This document shows, piece by piece, positions 36,001 through 46,950 of a stretch of DNA of 64,000 nt. The position numbers and the translations under genes are program-made. How positions within the stretch are numbered: position 1 is the first letter of the stretch; each line of letters starts with the position of its first letter. The notes below the pieces were generated by a model. It was not told the origin of the DNA. It saw only the letters and a list, made by a program, of their open reading frames with translations, and ran no database searches. Origin of the DNA: Zea mays (taxonomy: Eukaryota; Streptophyta; Magnoliopsida; Poales; Poaceae); NCBI RefSeq assembly GCF_902167145.1, contig NC_050100.1, positions 215,816,081 to 215,880,080 on the forward strand, given 5' to 3'.

Positions 36001-38777
36001 TTGGGCCGTGCTGAGCCGGGTAAAATACTGTTTTATCCTACAAATAATATTTTTGACGGAGTCAAGTTGGAAATATAGAGTGTGATATGAGGTGGAACAG
36101 CGAGCCTGTTGGGGGATATATAACCTTAGAGCCAATAAAACCAGGCTTAGATCTTATTGTTTTTCTAAACACTTTCTCAAGATTTATTAAATCTGAAGTC
36201 ACAATTAAGTACCAGGGTACATGGCCAGCGTGCCCTCCCTGGCCGACCGGTGCACCAGGTGCTGCTAGCTCGGACGACGTGTCGAGGTCGTCCATGAACC
36301 AAGATGTTGTTTGGCTTCTTTTGAAGGAGGCGGAGCTGTTTCGCAATTCGTTTGTCAAAAAACATCTTCTCTAGTGTTTCTTTCAAATGATATATTAGTG
36401 AGATGGAGGAGTCGTTAAAAGCCACGTTTTTTGTGTTGTCTCCCAACACGAAAACGGCTCTACCTCTTCGAGTGCTCTCGTCGAGGAACCATTTTTAACC
36501 ATTTAGTAGGGTTTAACAATGAGCCTGAGCTGGAGCTACCCAAAGAGCCATGCCAAAGAACCCTACAGTAGTAGATGTTAGTCATATACGTTGGTCAAAC
36601 CTAAGACAATCAGAGAGTTATAAGGGTAAATAAAGAATAATTTCTACTATTGGAACAATATTTACGATATAGATTAAGCTGGATATGTTATAAAATATAT
36701 ATGTCCTTATATTCTATCTATTAGATGCGATATATGTCACTATTATTGCATATCAGTCTCTATAGACAAATCAAGAATCTCTTGTATATTTCAAAAGTAG
36801 AGAGGGGTGTCTAGTGTTGCTTGTTTTCGCTTCTCGATCGTCGTGTCCTTGTTGGCCTGCCCGTCGCGCGTTCTAGCTAGTTATTAGCGCACATATAGAT
36901 CGTACGCACGCGCGCACTACTGTCGAATTGGTGGCATGGGGGTTTCCTTGCAGACTTTTAGCCATGGCGGTGCCGGGCGGGGGTGCGCGTGAACGCCCAT
37001 CATCATCTGAGCAAGTACGTAAACGGACTTCATTGCTGATAATATGCGACACACTGGCATGCGTCCATAAATAACATAGAAGTGGAACTGCTCACGCATG
37101 TACGAAAGAGTCGTGTACGTTGTGGCCTGGCCAAACGCACGTTCCTTTGCTACGCATGGATATGCCTGGCTAGCCAGCCCGCCCGGGCAGAGCTGGACAG
37201 CTATAGGCTATATAGCAAGGAAGCCGCGCGCGCGCGCCATTTGTTTGTGGCACTGACTGCTGGACCAAGCTCGCAATAGCGTGTGACTTCTCGACGCCCC
37301 GGCCGGGCGCGGGGCTCTCACGTCGGTCATCTCGCCGCCGATCGATCGACCACGGCATGTGGGGGGTGCGTGTGGCGGAGGGGCAACGGGTGATCGATCA
37401 TCGGCTAAAAGGGTGATGATTTCAAGACAGCGCGCGACGACTGCGCTAGCTAGCTACTACTACTCAGTTGACGCGAGGTCGTGAGCCCTTTCCGGATCCG
37501 CTCACCGATTCCTTTCAGGCTCGTGAGAATTAAAAGAAGGGACAAGTCCAAGTGGGAGGGGGGAGAGGTCGACGCGCGCACACCTAGAGCGCGCAGTGCC
37601 GAGTGCCGACGTACGGCCACCGTCCTCGATCGATCGTCCATGCACCGATCGTACGCTAGCTCGTCGTCGACTAGCTCACTAGTCGCTAGCATTCGTAGCA
37701 TCGCCAATACCAGTCGATCGTCGACACGCCTGGCGGCCGGGGACGACGTACGCGCGCAGCAAGAGTGTGAGTGTGACAGCGCACGGCGTGCGGCGTGGCG
37801 CGCCGGGTCCACGGCCATGCATACGCTTGCCAAGTAGCAGAGGCACTGTGAAGTAAACGCGTCGTTTCACGTTCCACCGTACGGAACCAAATAAGTGGAC
37901 CGATCGAAGCAGCCAATATGAAAGGCAGGGCAACGTTTTCGCTGCATACTAGTACTACAGTACATACACAGCGGTTGCATCTCTTAACCATGGTCCATGG
38001 CACCCTGAGTGAAAGAAAAAAAAAACACAAAAGCATTTCTCGTAGGACGTACGTGCTGTACGTAGCAAGTAAATTAAAAGTCGTTAATAAAAGCTTGAAC
38101 AGTACACCATCATGACGATAATCAATTTGCTCTAGGATAGTAGTGGTCGGTCGGTTGTCTCTTGCCTGTAGAGAGAGCTAGCCAACTCGATCCAGGCCAC
38201 CGACTAAATTTACATGGAAACAATACAACATATCGAACACAAGAGGAGAAGCGGCACGTGCGAGAGGAGAAGCGGCACATGGAGAGCTAGCCATCATGTG
38301 GGTCGGAGGAGCGAGGACGACGAAGACGATCGACGAGAAGCCAGAGAGTGCGGTGCGAGCTAATGTGATTCTGATGAGGAGGATAAGCTTAGCTTGCTTA
38401 AGCCCCTAGTGCTACTAGTACCCTACTACCCAGTGAAGCTTAGGCTTAGCAGAGACCACCATACGTGCGCGTGTAGCTAGTACATTTTGATATGGGAGAG
38501 CTAGCCACATGATCTCAGATCTAGGGAGGAGACAGGCAGGTGAAAGGAAGAGAAAGGTACACACACATGTAGAGCGAGCGAGAGAGAGAGAGAGAGAGAG
38601 AGGTTGAGATATACCCTAGCTAATTGAGCTCGGCTCCCGGCGGCCAGCCGGTGGAGAGAACAGATGGGCCGGGGGGCGCGGGCGCGCGCGGTCGTCGTTG
38701 TCGGCGATCGAGGTCGTCGCCGACCTCGCTCTCTCGCGCGCCGGCCGGCGCCGCCGCAGTAGGAGGCGCGTGGGCGA
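33044..38777. other. Intergenic region with low transposon content
   Basis: I see no convincing gene. Open frames such as 33457-34020 and 34486-35208 are GC-rich, overlap on both strands and match nothing I know. The stretch holds (CTA)n at about 34050-34068, a T run at 34383-34396 and GCGCGCGC at about 37226. A 400-500-base block near 35985-36540 looks repeat-like but its ends are unclear. Palindromic tetramer runs such as GATCGATC and CTAGCTAG are frequent from 36800 on. The part right of about 38200 probably holds the 3' UTR and downstream region of the bHLH gene. Confidence 0.5.
38576..38602. repeat. (GA)n microsatellite downstream of the bHLH gene
   Basis: About 12-13 GA repeats, some 180 bases beyond the stop codon of the minus-strand bHLH gene. 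In the transcript it would appear as (CU)n in the 3' UTR if that extends this far. Confidence 0.85.
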
Positions 38778-39161
38778 TCAGGAGCGGAGGATGCTGCGGA
38801 TGATCTCCGCGCCGGGGCTGTTGTGGTCCATGGTGGCCATGAGGTCGGACAGCCGGTCGCTCAGGTCGTCCACCTCCCGGTGCAGGCTCTTGATGTAGCT
38901 GCAGGTCTCCTTGAGCAGCTTCGTCGTCGACGCCTGCATTACATTCCGCGCCGCGCGCATTAGACGTTTGAAAACGGAAAAAAAAGGGCGCAGCAGGCGA
39001 ACGGGAGTTAATTAGTTGAGCGGTCATGTGTGTTCGCAACGACGCACCTGGCCGGAGCCGCGGCGGCGGGAGCTGGGGAGCAGGGCCTGCAGCTTGGAGA
39101 TGAGCTCGTTGATCTCGTCCTCGGAGATGTTGCCACGCGACGACGGCCTCCGGCTCGACAT
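38778..39161 (-). CDS. Atypical bHLH growth regulator, ILI/PRE (BU1-like) family
   Basis: Two exons on the minus strand, 39161-39048 and 38933-38778, joined over a 114-base GT/AG intron, give an 89-residue protein. It starts [18 protein letters not shown], has helix 1 ([13 protein letters not shown]), a short loop (SSRRRGSGQ) and helix 2 ([20 protein letters not shown]), and ends [11 protein letters not shown]. It lacks the basic residues needed for DNA binding. It is very close to rice ILI6 and to Arabidopsis PRE proteins, non-DNA-binding HLH factors that pair with IBH1-like repressors and promote cell elongation in brassinosteroid and gibberellin responses. The length is normal for the family and both exons are clean, so it is probably functional. 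The start is the only ATG in a family-consistent place. A TATA box lies upstream at 39425-39433. Confidence 0.93.
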
Positions 39162-39424
39162 CCTCGCTCTCTAGCTAGCAAGCACAAGCTCGTCGTCGCA
39201 CGTCAATTCTCGCTGCCGCCGCCTGCGCGCAGGATGGGGCTAGCTAGGCTTGAGAAGGAAGCTACCGCGTGTATGTGCGCGTCCACCGGCGCGCGGCTCG
39301 ATCGTCGCTGGCTATCTAGTGGTGGTGGTGGTGTGTGGGCTCTTCCGGCCCTGGGGCGCAAAGGAAAAGCTGGAGGCCGGAGTGAGTAACTGAGCTGCGA
39401 GGGAGACAGAAAGGGAGAGGGGTG

Positions 39425-39433
39425 CCTTTATAG
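39425..39433 (-). promoter_or_regulatory. TATA box of the bHLH gene
   Basis: The minus strand reads CTATAAAGG, about 265 bases upstream of the ATG. It is followed by a CT-rich leader (CCCTCTCCCTTTCTGTCTCC), as is common near plant start sites. A transcript start near 39395-39405 is inferred. Confidence 0.65.
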
Positions 39434-39630
39434 CGAGCTGGCTCGGGGCGGGGGTGGATCCAGATTGGGTTGGAGCGGAAGCGGGGACTCCATTATATTG
39501 TGTGCGTAGCGGAGACGAAGCAAGGATGGTGCTGCTGGTGTGTGTGTAGTAGATTATTAGTACCGATTCGCTCGACTGCAGAACGGGGGAGTACTGGGGA
39601 GACTGGGAGAGGGCGAGTTTCGGGGCCCCG

Positions 39631-39652
39631 CGTCTCTCTCTCTCTCTCTCTG
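39631..39652. repeat. (CT)n tract in the bHLH gene promoter
   Basis: About ten TC repeats roughly 200 bases upstream of the TATA box. GA/CT repeats in plant promoters can bind BBR/BPC proteins; that role is inferred here. Confidence 0.6.
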
Positions 39653-39820
39653 TCTAATCACCGCGGCAGCTCCTCCTCTCAAGCGTGGCCCACCGGTAGG
39701 CAGGAGCCCGTGGGCCCCAGGGTAGCTATAATATGCTATGACCACCCGCCACTTGCCACGTGCCCGAGCTGGGTTGCGGTGTGTATTTTTACATTGCAAA
39801 CGGAAAGAGAAGAAGAGTGC

Positions 39821-39949
39821 GGGCCTGTTTGGTTTGTGCCTAAATATGTCACACTTTGCCTAAGGTTAGTCGTTCGAATTGAATAACTAACCTTAGGCAG
39901 AAAGTTTAAGCAAATTGTGACAACTGAGGTAGTGAACCAAACATGCCTG
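39821..39949. mobile_element. Tourist-like MITE
   Basis: About 129 bases with inverted ends GGGCCTGTTTGGTT and AACCAAACATGCCTG and an inner inverted pair CCTAAGGTTAGT / ACTAACCTTAGG. The whole unit folds into one long hairpin. GGCCTGTTTGGTT ends are typical of grass PIF/Harbinger MITEs. I could not see a clear target duplication. It lies about 400 bases upstream of the bHLH gene's TATA box. Confidence 0.6.
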
Positions 39950-42900
39950 TAGTCTCTCTGCCCTCGTTTGATCGAGCCAGCGACCTGCAGCAGGCAGCAG
40001 CCATGTCGAGTGTTGACCGATCCAGAGATCAATAAAGTAATAGCAAAACACGAGTGATCTGACAAGCCGTTTACTCGATCGGAATCCAAAGTGTAAAATC
40101 TAATCTGTGTATTTCGATAGAGTATGGAAATTGACCTTAAGTTGTTAATTTCTTTTTTTCTAAATTAATTACTCCGATCTTTCCTCTTTTAGCCAAATAA
40201 AAAGAGCTTTAACACATCAGAATGATAACTAACTCCTAATTATTTATACGTGATGTAGCGCAAGTGGGAGGCGCGCGGCAGCAGGCGACGTGTGAAGTTC
40301 TGTGTCTCCAACCTAGACGATCAAGGATCTATGGTTAGCTAGACTCGGGGCTTCTTAACGAAACCCATGCTGCTAATTTATGTAGGCAATAAAGGATCTA
40401 CTACCGGCATGCTACTAACTGATAGGTTGCATGTAGGACAGCACACAGCAGACGTGAAGCCAGTAAGCGACACGGAGCACGTATTACTGTACTGCTAAGT
40501 TGACGTGGGCGACAGCGACTCTAATCATCGGGAGTCTTAATAAAACATAGCCATGCTTACATTGTCTGCTAGCTGATGAGCTGAAGAAAACAGAACACCA
40601 CACAGCTAGCGGGAGACTCAAAAGATGCCCCCCCGGCCTGTCCCCGGTGCCCTGAATCTGTTAGCATACGTGCGCAATCCTCCATTCCCGTGCAGACTAC
40701 TCCGGTGTTGTCGCCAACGATACTGTCTTAGCATCTAATTCAGCTAACTAACTAACTAACACGGGGGGAGCCGATCGAGGTACGGTGTATGCTAATGCCA
40801 GCTAGATGCCACAATACGATAATCAAGGAGCACGGTCGACGATCGGCGTAGCTAGCTAGCGCACGAACGCTCGACTTTGTCCACGTCCATGCATGATGCG
40901 ATTGCTGGCCACGCGCGTGTCTACTGTACTGTACTGAACGCACGCAAATCTCGGAGGGACCCGACGTGGAACCCCCCGCGCCGCTGCCATGTCGGATGCA
41001 TGCATCAGGCACCCCCAACGCGTTCACGTGACAGCCGCGTGGCGCGTACATGGGATGTTACCTGCCCCTCCTGCACCAGCTCAGGCCGCGCCCGCGCGCG
41101 GTGTCTAGCTGGGCTGGCTGGCGTTCATGCGATCGACGTGAACGAAGAAAGAAATGGGGAGAAGGGGAAAAAAGAATTGGCCATCACGTCGTCACGGGGT
41201 CGTCGTCGATGGGGGCGACACGACAGGCCGGGGGCGGCCCTAGCTAGGTTCATTTGTTGCTCTGGCTGCTGGCCCCGTCGCGTCCGTCGATGGAGAGCGA
41301 AACAAGCATGTGTGTGCTGGCGTAGCACACTAGCTAGAGCAGGCGCGGGGGCGCTGAGGGCTACGTACGTTGCCCGCGCGGTCGGGCGCGTGTGAGAGAA
41401 CCAGACAGGGCCACGACATGCGGCGCGCGGGTGGCCGGCCGGTCGCGCCGGGGGCGGGCGCGCGCAGTTGGTGCTGCTGGGGCGCGCTGGTAGTGGCCTT
41501 TGCTTCGCTAGCGTGACAGGCAGGCCGCGGTGGAGCCGGGCCGCGCGGCGAGACAGCTGCCACTTGTGGCTGGGCGGGGGAGGCCCATGTGAGGGGCGTG
41601 CCCGCCTCGCTGACGGCGACCGAGGTCGGGCGCCTACCCACTGGCCGGTCCATCCCCGCTCATGCCGCCTTGGCGTGGGATCGCGTCACACCGGCACGTA
41701 CGCCTGTCGCCCCTGGCTGGCTGGCTGGCTGGGCCGTCGTCGTCGTCCCCGCCCGATCGATCGACACCCTCATATGCGCGGGTGGTGCGGCCATGGATGT
41801 CGTTTCTTACCGGTACGCCGGCCCTATCTCTTTATTTAATTCATCTACTGTCTACGACTATACTATACACACACACAACAACGTGTGGTGTGTGGTGGCC
41901 TAGCTGCTTGTGAGAAGACGACCGGACCAGCTAGCCGAACAGAAAACGGCCGATCACGGGGGAAGGAGTAACTCCGATCCCGATATGATGCCGTCCAGCT
42001 GATATATAAATGCAGGAAACGACGTACGTGTCGGTCACTCCATGCATGCATGTGTATGCCCGCGCGTGGACCGTGCTAGCTACGTACTGGCCAAGTGATC
42101 GACCGGCCGGACTGGCCGTAGTGATCGACGTCGATGCACGCAGCTGCTCTGCCGCCTATAGCATACCATGCATACCACCACAAGCAAGGAGAGAGGAGCT
42201 CACGTACGTCACAGGCTAGTAGCAGCTCTCACGGATAACGCGTGCGCGCGTAAGGGGTGCATGCCGGTACCCCTGCTTTCTGGATGCTATCCCTCTGCCG
42301 TTTCCGGTTTGCACGGGGTGGCTGTGTAACTGTAGTCTGTAGGCGAAAGCCATCAACGACGATCGACGACGCCGTTGCAATGCATGCAAGTCCGTCCATG
42401 ATGGCATGCATTGCATTTGCATTGTCATGTAGTAGTATGTATGAGCGTCATCGAGCTAGCTAGTCTCTGGTTAATAAGCTTGCCCACGGGGGCCCGGGTG
42501 GGGGCCTAGGCTACAGATGGTACGGCAAAGGCAATTAGGAACAGTTGCGTGTGTGTGCCCGGACCCCCTGGACTGGACTGGACTGGACTGGCCTGGACCC
42601 TCTGCAAAGTCATGTTCGATCGATCCACTGTCCGCGCGGGGGCCTCCGCCTCCGTCGTCGTTCTGAAAAAAGAAGGCAATGCTGCGGCAGGAACACATCT
42701 GCCATTTTTTTACAACTACACGGCTCTAATAGGCTACTGCCTGCGTCTGGAGCCAGAGCTAGTCAGCTAGCTCTAGGGCTCGATATTTTCAGGCCTCAGC
42801 AGCAGTTATATATCGTACTACTGTGTACCACGACTGCGACGCGCGCGCTCCTACATTTGTGGACCTACTGTACGAGCGACCGACCGTTAAAGCTGCACTG

Positions 42901-43214
42901 CAGCAGCAGCAGCAGCAGCAGGTACGTGAAGCAGAGACGATCGATGGAGTCGGGCCGGTACAGTACGTAGTAGGCAATGGACGGACGTACAGCTACTCGT
43001 TGGTCGCTAGCTCGATCGTGTAGCAGCAGTGTGGTAACGGTGTGGTACGTAGTAGTAGGACGGAGAGAAGGGATCGCAAGGGACGGGACGGACGGACCAA
43101 GTTGCACGTCGCCGTCGCGGTGTTTATTGCATGCATGCATGGGGCCCCGGCCGGTTGCAGCATGCGCTGCTTCCCATCCCAGTCCCAGTCCCAGCGCGTG
43201 GGCTCCCACACGTG

Positions 43215-43247
<33 letters not shown>

Positions 43248-44529
43248 ACGTCACAAGCAACCACCTCTCTCTTTCTTCCCTCGCTGGGCAGTTGCGGCGC
43301 GGGTACTCTCTCTTACCCTCAGGCACACGTACGTGTGTACACGCTTGTACTACGAGCTGTGCAAGCAACGACTGCTGCCAAAAAACAAAAAATAAAAAGT
43401 CACGGCCGGCCGGCACGCACAGGACACGCACGCGCGTTGCATGCTCCACCGTCCACCGACGACGGGTACGAGCCCGGTGGTTGTGTGTTTCGTCGGGAGG
43501 GGGAGTTGCCGCCGGTACGGCGGTACCTGATCTCGTCTGGTTGCGTCTGCACCAGTGTAGCGTCGTGTAGTCCACCCGGGGGCCGGGTGCGGTGAAAGCT
43601 GAAAACATCTCTCCCAACTCCCAAGACGTACGGCGTCTCGTTAATAGTTACTGCTAGTCCTTCACTTGTCTTTTGTCGTTAATAACTTTTGATCAGTAGT
43701 CGTTGCATGCAAATCCGGTACTGATGTTCTTTTTTCTCGAGTTGCTGTTTCGCTGAAGGAATCCTGTGACGATCGAGGGGCTAAGATTTTACTTTAGTTT
43801 ATTCGCCAAGATAGATATGCATGACCAAGTATATATATATATTATAACATGAGATGGTCCATGCTGGGTAAATGACTTGGGGAGCGGTGTTCTGGGTGCA
43901 GCATGGACCATGCACGCCTGCACTGCAGTGCAAGACACGATGTATAGTAGTAGCAGTATTGAATCATCGAACGGTCGGCCGGGCCGGGGTATAGTAAAAG
44001 AGAGAGAGAGAGGGTGCATGCATGTGAATCCGACCAGATGAACGCACGGCTCCCCTATCTGCTAGCTAGCAGCTGGTCTAGTTAAATTAAAGATCTGGGT
44101 CTTACTCCCGGCCGGCGAGCTGAGCTGAGCTGAGCTTGATGCATGAACCTCTGAATTCGTAAGTTTCAGCGGCGACTGTCACATGATCAGCCGACCAAGC
44201 ATTTGCAGTGTGGCTTAATTGCCTGCGTGCCGTCGAATGGATAAGCTAGAGAGATACACACCGCGCGGTACCTCAAGTTTCCTCTCGCCTGTCAGATCCA
44301 CCTTGTACATGTACTACACGTGGTCGATTCTCGGTCGGCGGCCGGTTTTCCTACGTACTGTGGCCGTGCGCACACGTCCCCACACAACAGACAACACCAA
44401 ACAAAAATCACTCGCACCGGCTCCGAAAACGCACGGTGTCAAACTGTCCCTACTACGGAGCCAGCCAGCTGCTAGCACGGATGCTTTTGCTTCGTGGCCT
44501 TTTCCAAAGGCTGATCTTGTACCCCTTTA
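39950..44529. other. Intergenic region upstream of the bHLH gene
   Basis: I see no gene I can support. Many short frames overlap on all strands in the GC-rich parts (40870-41850, 42480-43620). Simple repeats: CTAA at 40745-40761, GGCT at about 41716-41735, GGACT at 42571-42590, CAG at 42901-42921, GTGCCT at about 43215-43243. The stretch is rich in CATGCATG, GATCGATC and GCTAGCTAGC palindromes. It may include distal regulatory DNA of the bHLH gene, but nothing here proves it. Confidence 0.45.
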
Positions 44530-44657
44530 GAGCTTGTTCGGTTACACCAATCCAGAGGGGGATTGGAGGGGTTTAAATCCCCGCATAGTCATTTTTGACT
44601 AGGAGGAGATTTAATCCCCTCTAATCCCCCTCTGGATTGGTATAACCGAACATGCCC
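44530..44657. mobile_element. Tourist-like MITE with TTA duplication
   Basis: A 128-bp element with long inverted repeats: GAGCTTGTTCGGTTACACCA on the left and the complement of GGGCATGTTCGGTTATACCA on the right, continuing through CCAATCCAGAGGGGGATT. It is flanked by TTA (44527-44529 and 44658-44660), the target duplication of PIF/Harbinger MITEs. Confidence 0.85.
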
Positions 44658-46950
44658 TTAACGATCGATACTCTACTCCTACGACCAGCTGCTGTACCAT
44701 TCTGCTTGGTACGGACGACCGACCATTGCGAATGAGGATTTGATGCCCACAATATATTCACAAATAATTCGATGCCCAAAATCACATGAAACCATACTTA
44801 TACGTGAACAAACTAACTTTATTGCCAATATGAGCTAATATCAACCTACTTTCTCGATCATGTAACAGTTATAGCGCAAGTACGCACTAACAAAAACTAA
44901 CTATTTAAACACTATTGCAAAGACGATTTGTCTGAGAAATTTCGTATAAACACTATTGCAAAAAATTCCATTTGCGCCGGTTCCTTCCTAACATCTCTGT
45001 AAAGGTACATGCAAAGTTTTATCCCAATCCGGTTTAAAGCGGAGGATTTGACTAGTTTTATCCCGTTGTCAACTTGCCCCTAGCTAATTAAAACCGAACC
45101 ACTTGATCCCCTCGGGGGACATTATGGTCGAACTCAATATCTAAGCTTCGCCTCAACCCGAACTCCTCGATGCCGCCATGTGCCACCTCTAGTTCCCGAA
45201 GGAACTTCACCTATGTGTTGAGGCCTAAACTCGGCACCTATCCGATCACCAAGTTCTCCAACGCCTCAACTTGACTTGTTCAACCGTCGTTTTGACTTGG
45301 TCAACACAGTATACACTTGTATATCCATAAACTCGTCGATGTTCCTAGGTGTTAGCTATAGTCCTGCTACTTCATCCAATTTCTTCAGTTGAAGCCCATC
45401 GTTAATCATTCATCACTTCTAGTCTGTCGGCATGAACCCTTATGACTTTCATTATCTTCACCATCGACCATTCCTCAGTGCTCGGCACCACAAGCAAAGA
45501 GACGTGCTACACACACATCATCATAACTTAGATTAAGGTTAGTCCACAAACTCAATTAAAGCCTATCATCTCCTTGATAATCACTCATCACACTTGAACA
45601 ATGTATACACATACCAACCACATGTTTGTAGTCCCCCTCGATGAGTGCACTGTCAATACCAAACACAAAGAGATAAAACAAAAGCTAAAAGGATAATTGA
45701 GAACTCACACAAATGCTGTGGTCTCCTACGGTCAGAGCATGATACATGTACGTGCGGCGGCGCGCAGTACATAACAGTAACACTCGCTTCGTTTTTGGGT
45801 CGGCGGACTCGCACACGTACGGGGACCAGGCCGGTGTGCAGTGCTCGGTTGCCAGGGCGGTGGAAACGCTGTGCCTGTTAGGTTTAGGCCGAGCGCGGGA
45901 GAGACGAGACGAGCTAGCCTAGCACTAGCGTACGTAGGAGTAGACGACGGACGGGCGGCGTCGCTGTCACGCGCTCGGGGACCAACCGAAGCGAATGCCG
46001 TCGGAGGGGGCGGTGGTGCCCGGGCTGCACGGCAAGGTGTGTCTGCCTGCCCCTGCGCGCGGTCAGGCACGCACCTACTGGTGCCGCGCGGCGCCCCCGC
46101 CTGCGGCTGCAGTGCAGTGCAGACCACCACCCGCTCCGCTGCCGCTGCCGCTGCCGCTGGGTCGATGGATCGCTCGTATCGGCGACCGAGACGCCTCCGC
46201 CTGTCCCTCTCCGTCCATCTTTTCCCGATCGTCAATCCCCCCCGCGCGCGAGGCCCAGGGTTAGGTGAGTGACAGACAGCATTATCCGGCGGTGGTTCGG
46301 GGCCGGGAGGCACGCGGGCACGCCTGATTAAGGCGCCCTCGCGGAATCTTTCGGGCCCAAGATTTGCAGCCAAAAGTTGTTGCGCCCCCTGCCGCATTAA
46401 CGCTCCGGTTGGGGTCGGGGCTGACTGACACCGTCTCCAACCATCGCCGTGTGTTGCCTTGGTATTTGGCAACGAGAGGTGCTTGCAATCAGGATCAAAA
46501 GGGACATTTCTATGACTGTGTGGTGCCAAAGTATACTCCGACGACTGAAACGGACCAAGAAAAGGGAAATGCTTGGCTCCCCGATAGAGGCAGACCGTCA
46601 AAACACTCTGATTCGCCAGGCCTTCGGTGTGCTTCAGTTCCCAGCCCCGAACAGCTTTAGGAAAAAAGCTGCTTTCTTGGTCCTTTCAGGAAGATAATAG
46701 AGGGCCTTTTCCGTGTATACAAGGAAAGGTGAAAACGAACACAGAATATTTGCAATCCATAGCTAGTCTCTCTTCATATATATATTTGATAAATATAATG
46801 TACCTTATTACACCAGCCGATACGCCAAGAACGTAGGTGTATATAAAGAAGAAACAAGACCTGTATGGAGTAAAACAGTGTGAATTCTTTCAAACTCGAC
46901 AATCCCTCTCTTTTCCCAACTACAGACTGATGTTAGTTAAGTACAATTCG
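44658..46950. other. Intergenic region downstream of the MAG2-like gene
   Basis: No supported gene. AAACACTATTGCAAA occurs twice at about 44907 and 44947. The segment 45060-45620 has even composition and looks like an old transposon fragment of unknown type. 45770-46300 is GC-rich with a GCTGCC repeat near 46136-46160. The part next to 46951 should hold the 3' UTR of the minus-strand gene. Confidence 0.4.

Noticed and set aside
35985..36540. Possible MITE or hAT-like element with GAGAGCTCTAAACCC on one side and GAGCTGGAGCTACCC on the other
   Set aside because: The ends do not form a convincing inverted repeat by eye and I could not find a target duplication, so I left it as unclassified repeat-like DNA.
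42865..43624. Overlapping ORFs of 150-250 codons on both strands
   Set aside because: They cross simple repeats (GTGCCT, CAG) and overlap each other in several frames. Nothing favours one as coding.
45732..46601. A 289-codon minus ORF downstream of the MAG2-like gene
   Set aside because: Low-complexity alanine/arginine/proline composition across a GCTGCC repeat, with opposite-strand frames equally open and no recognisable family.
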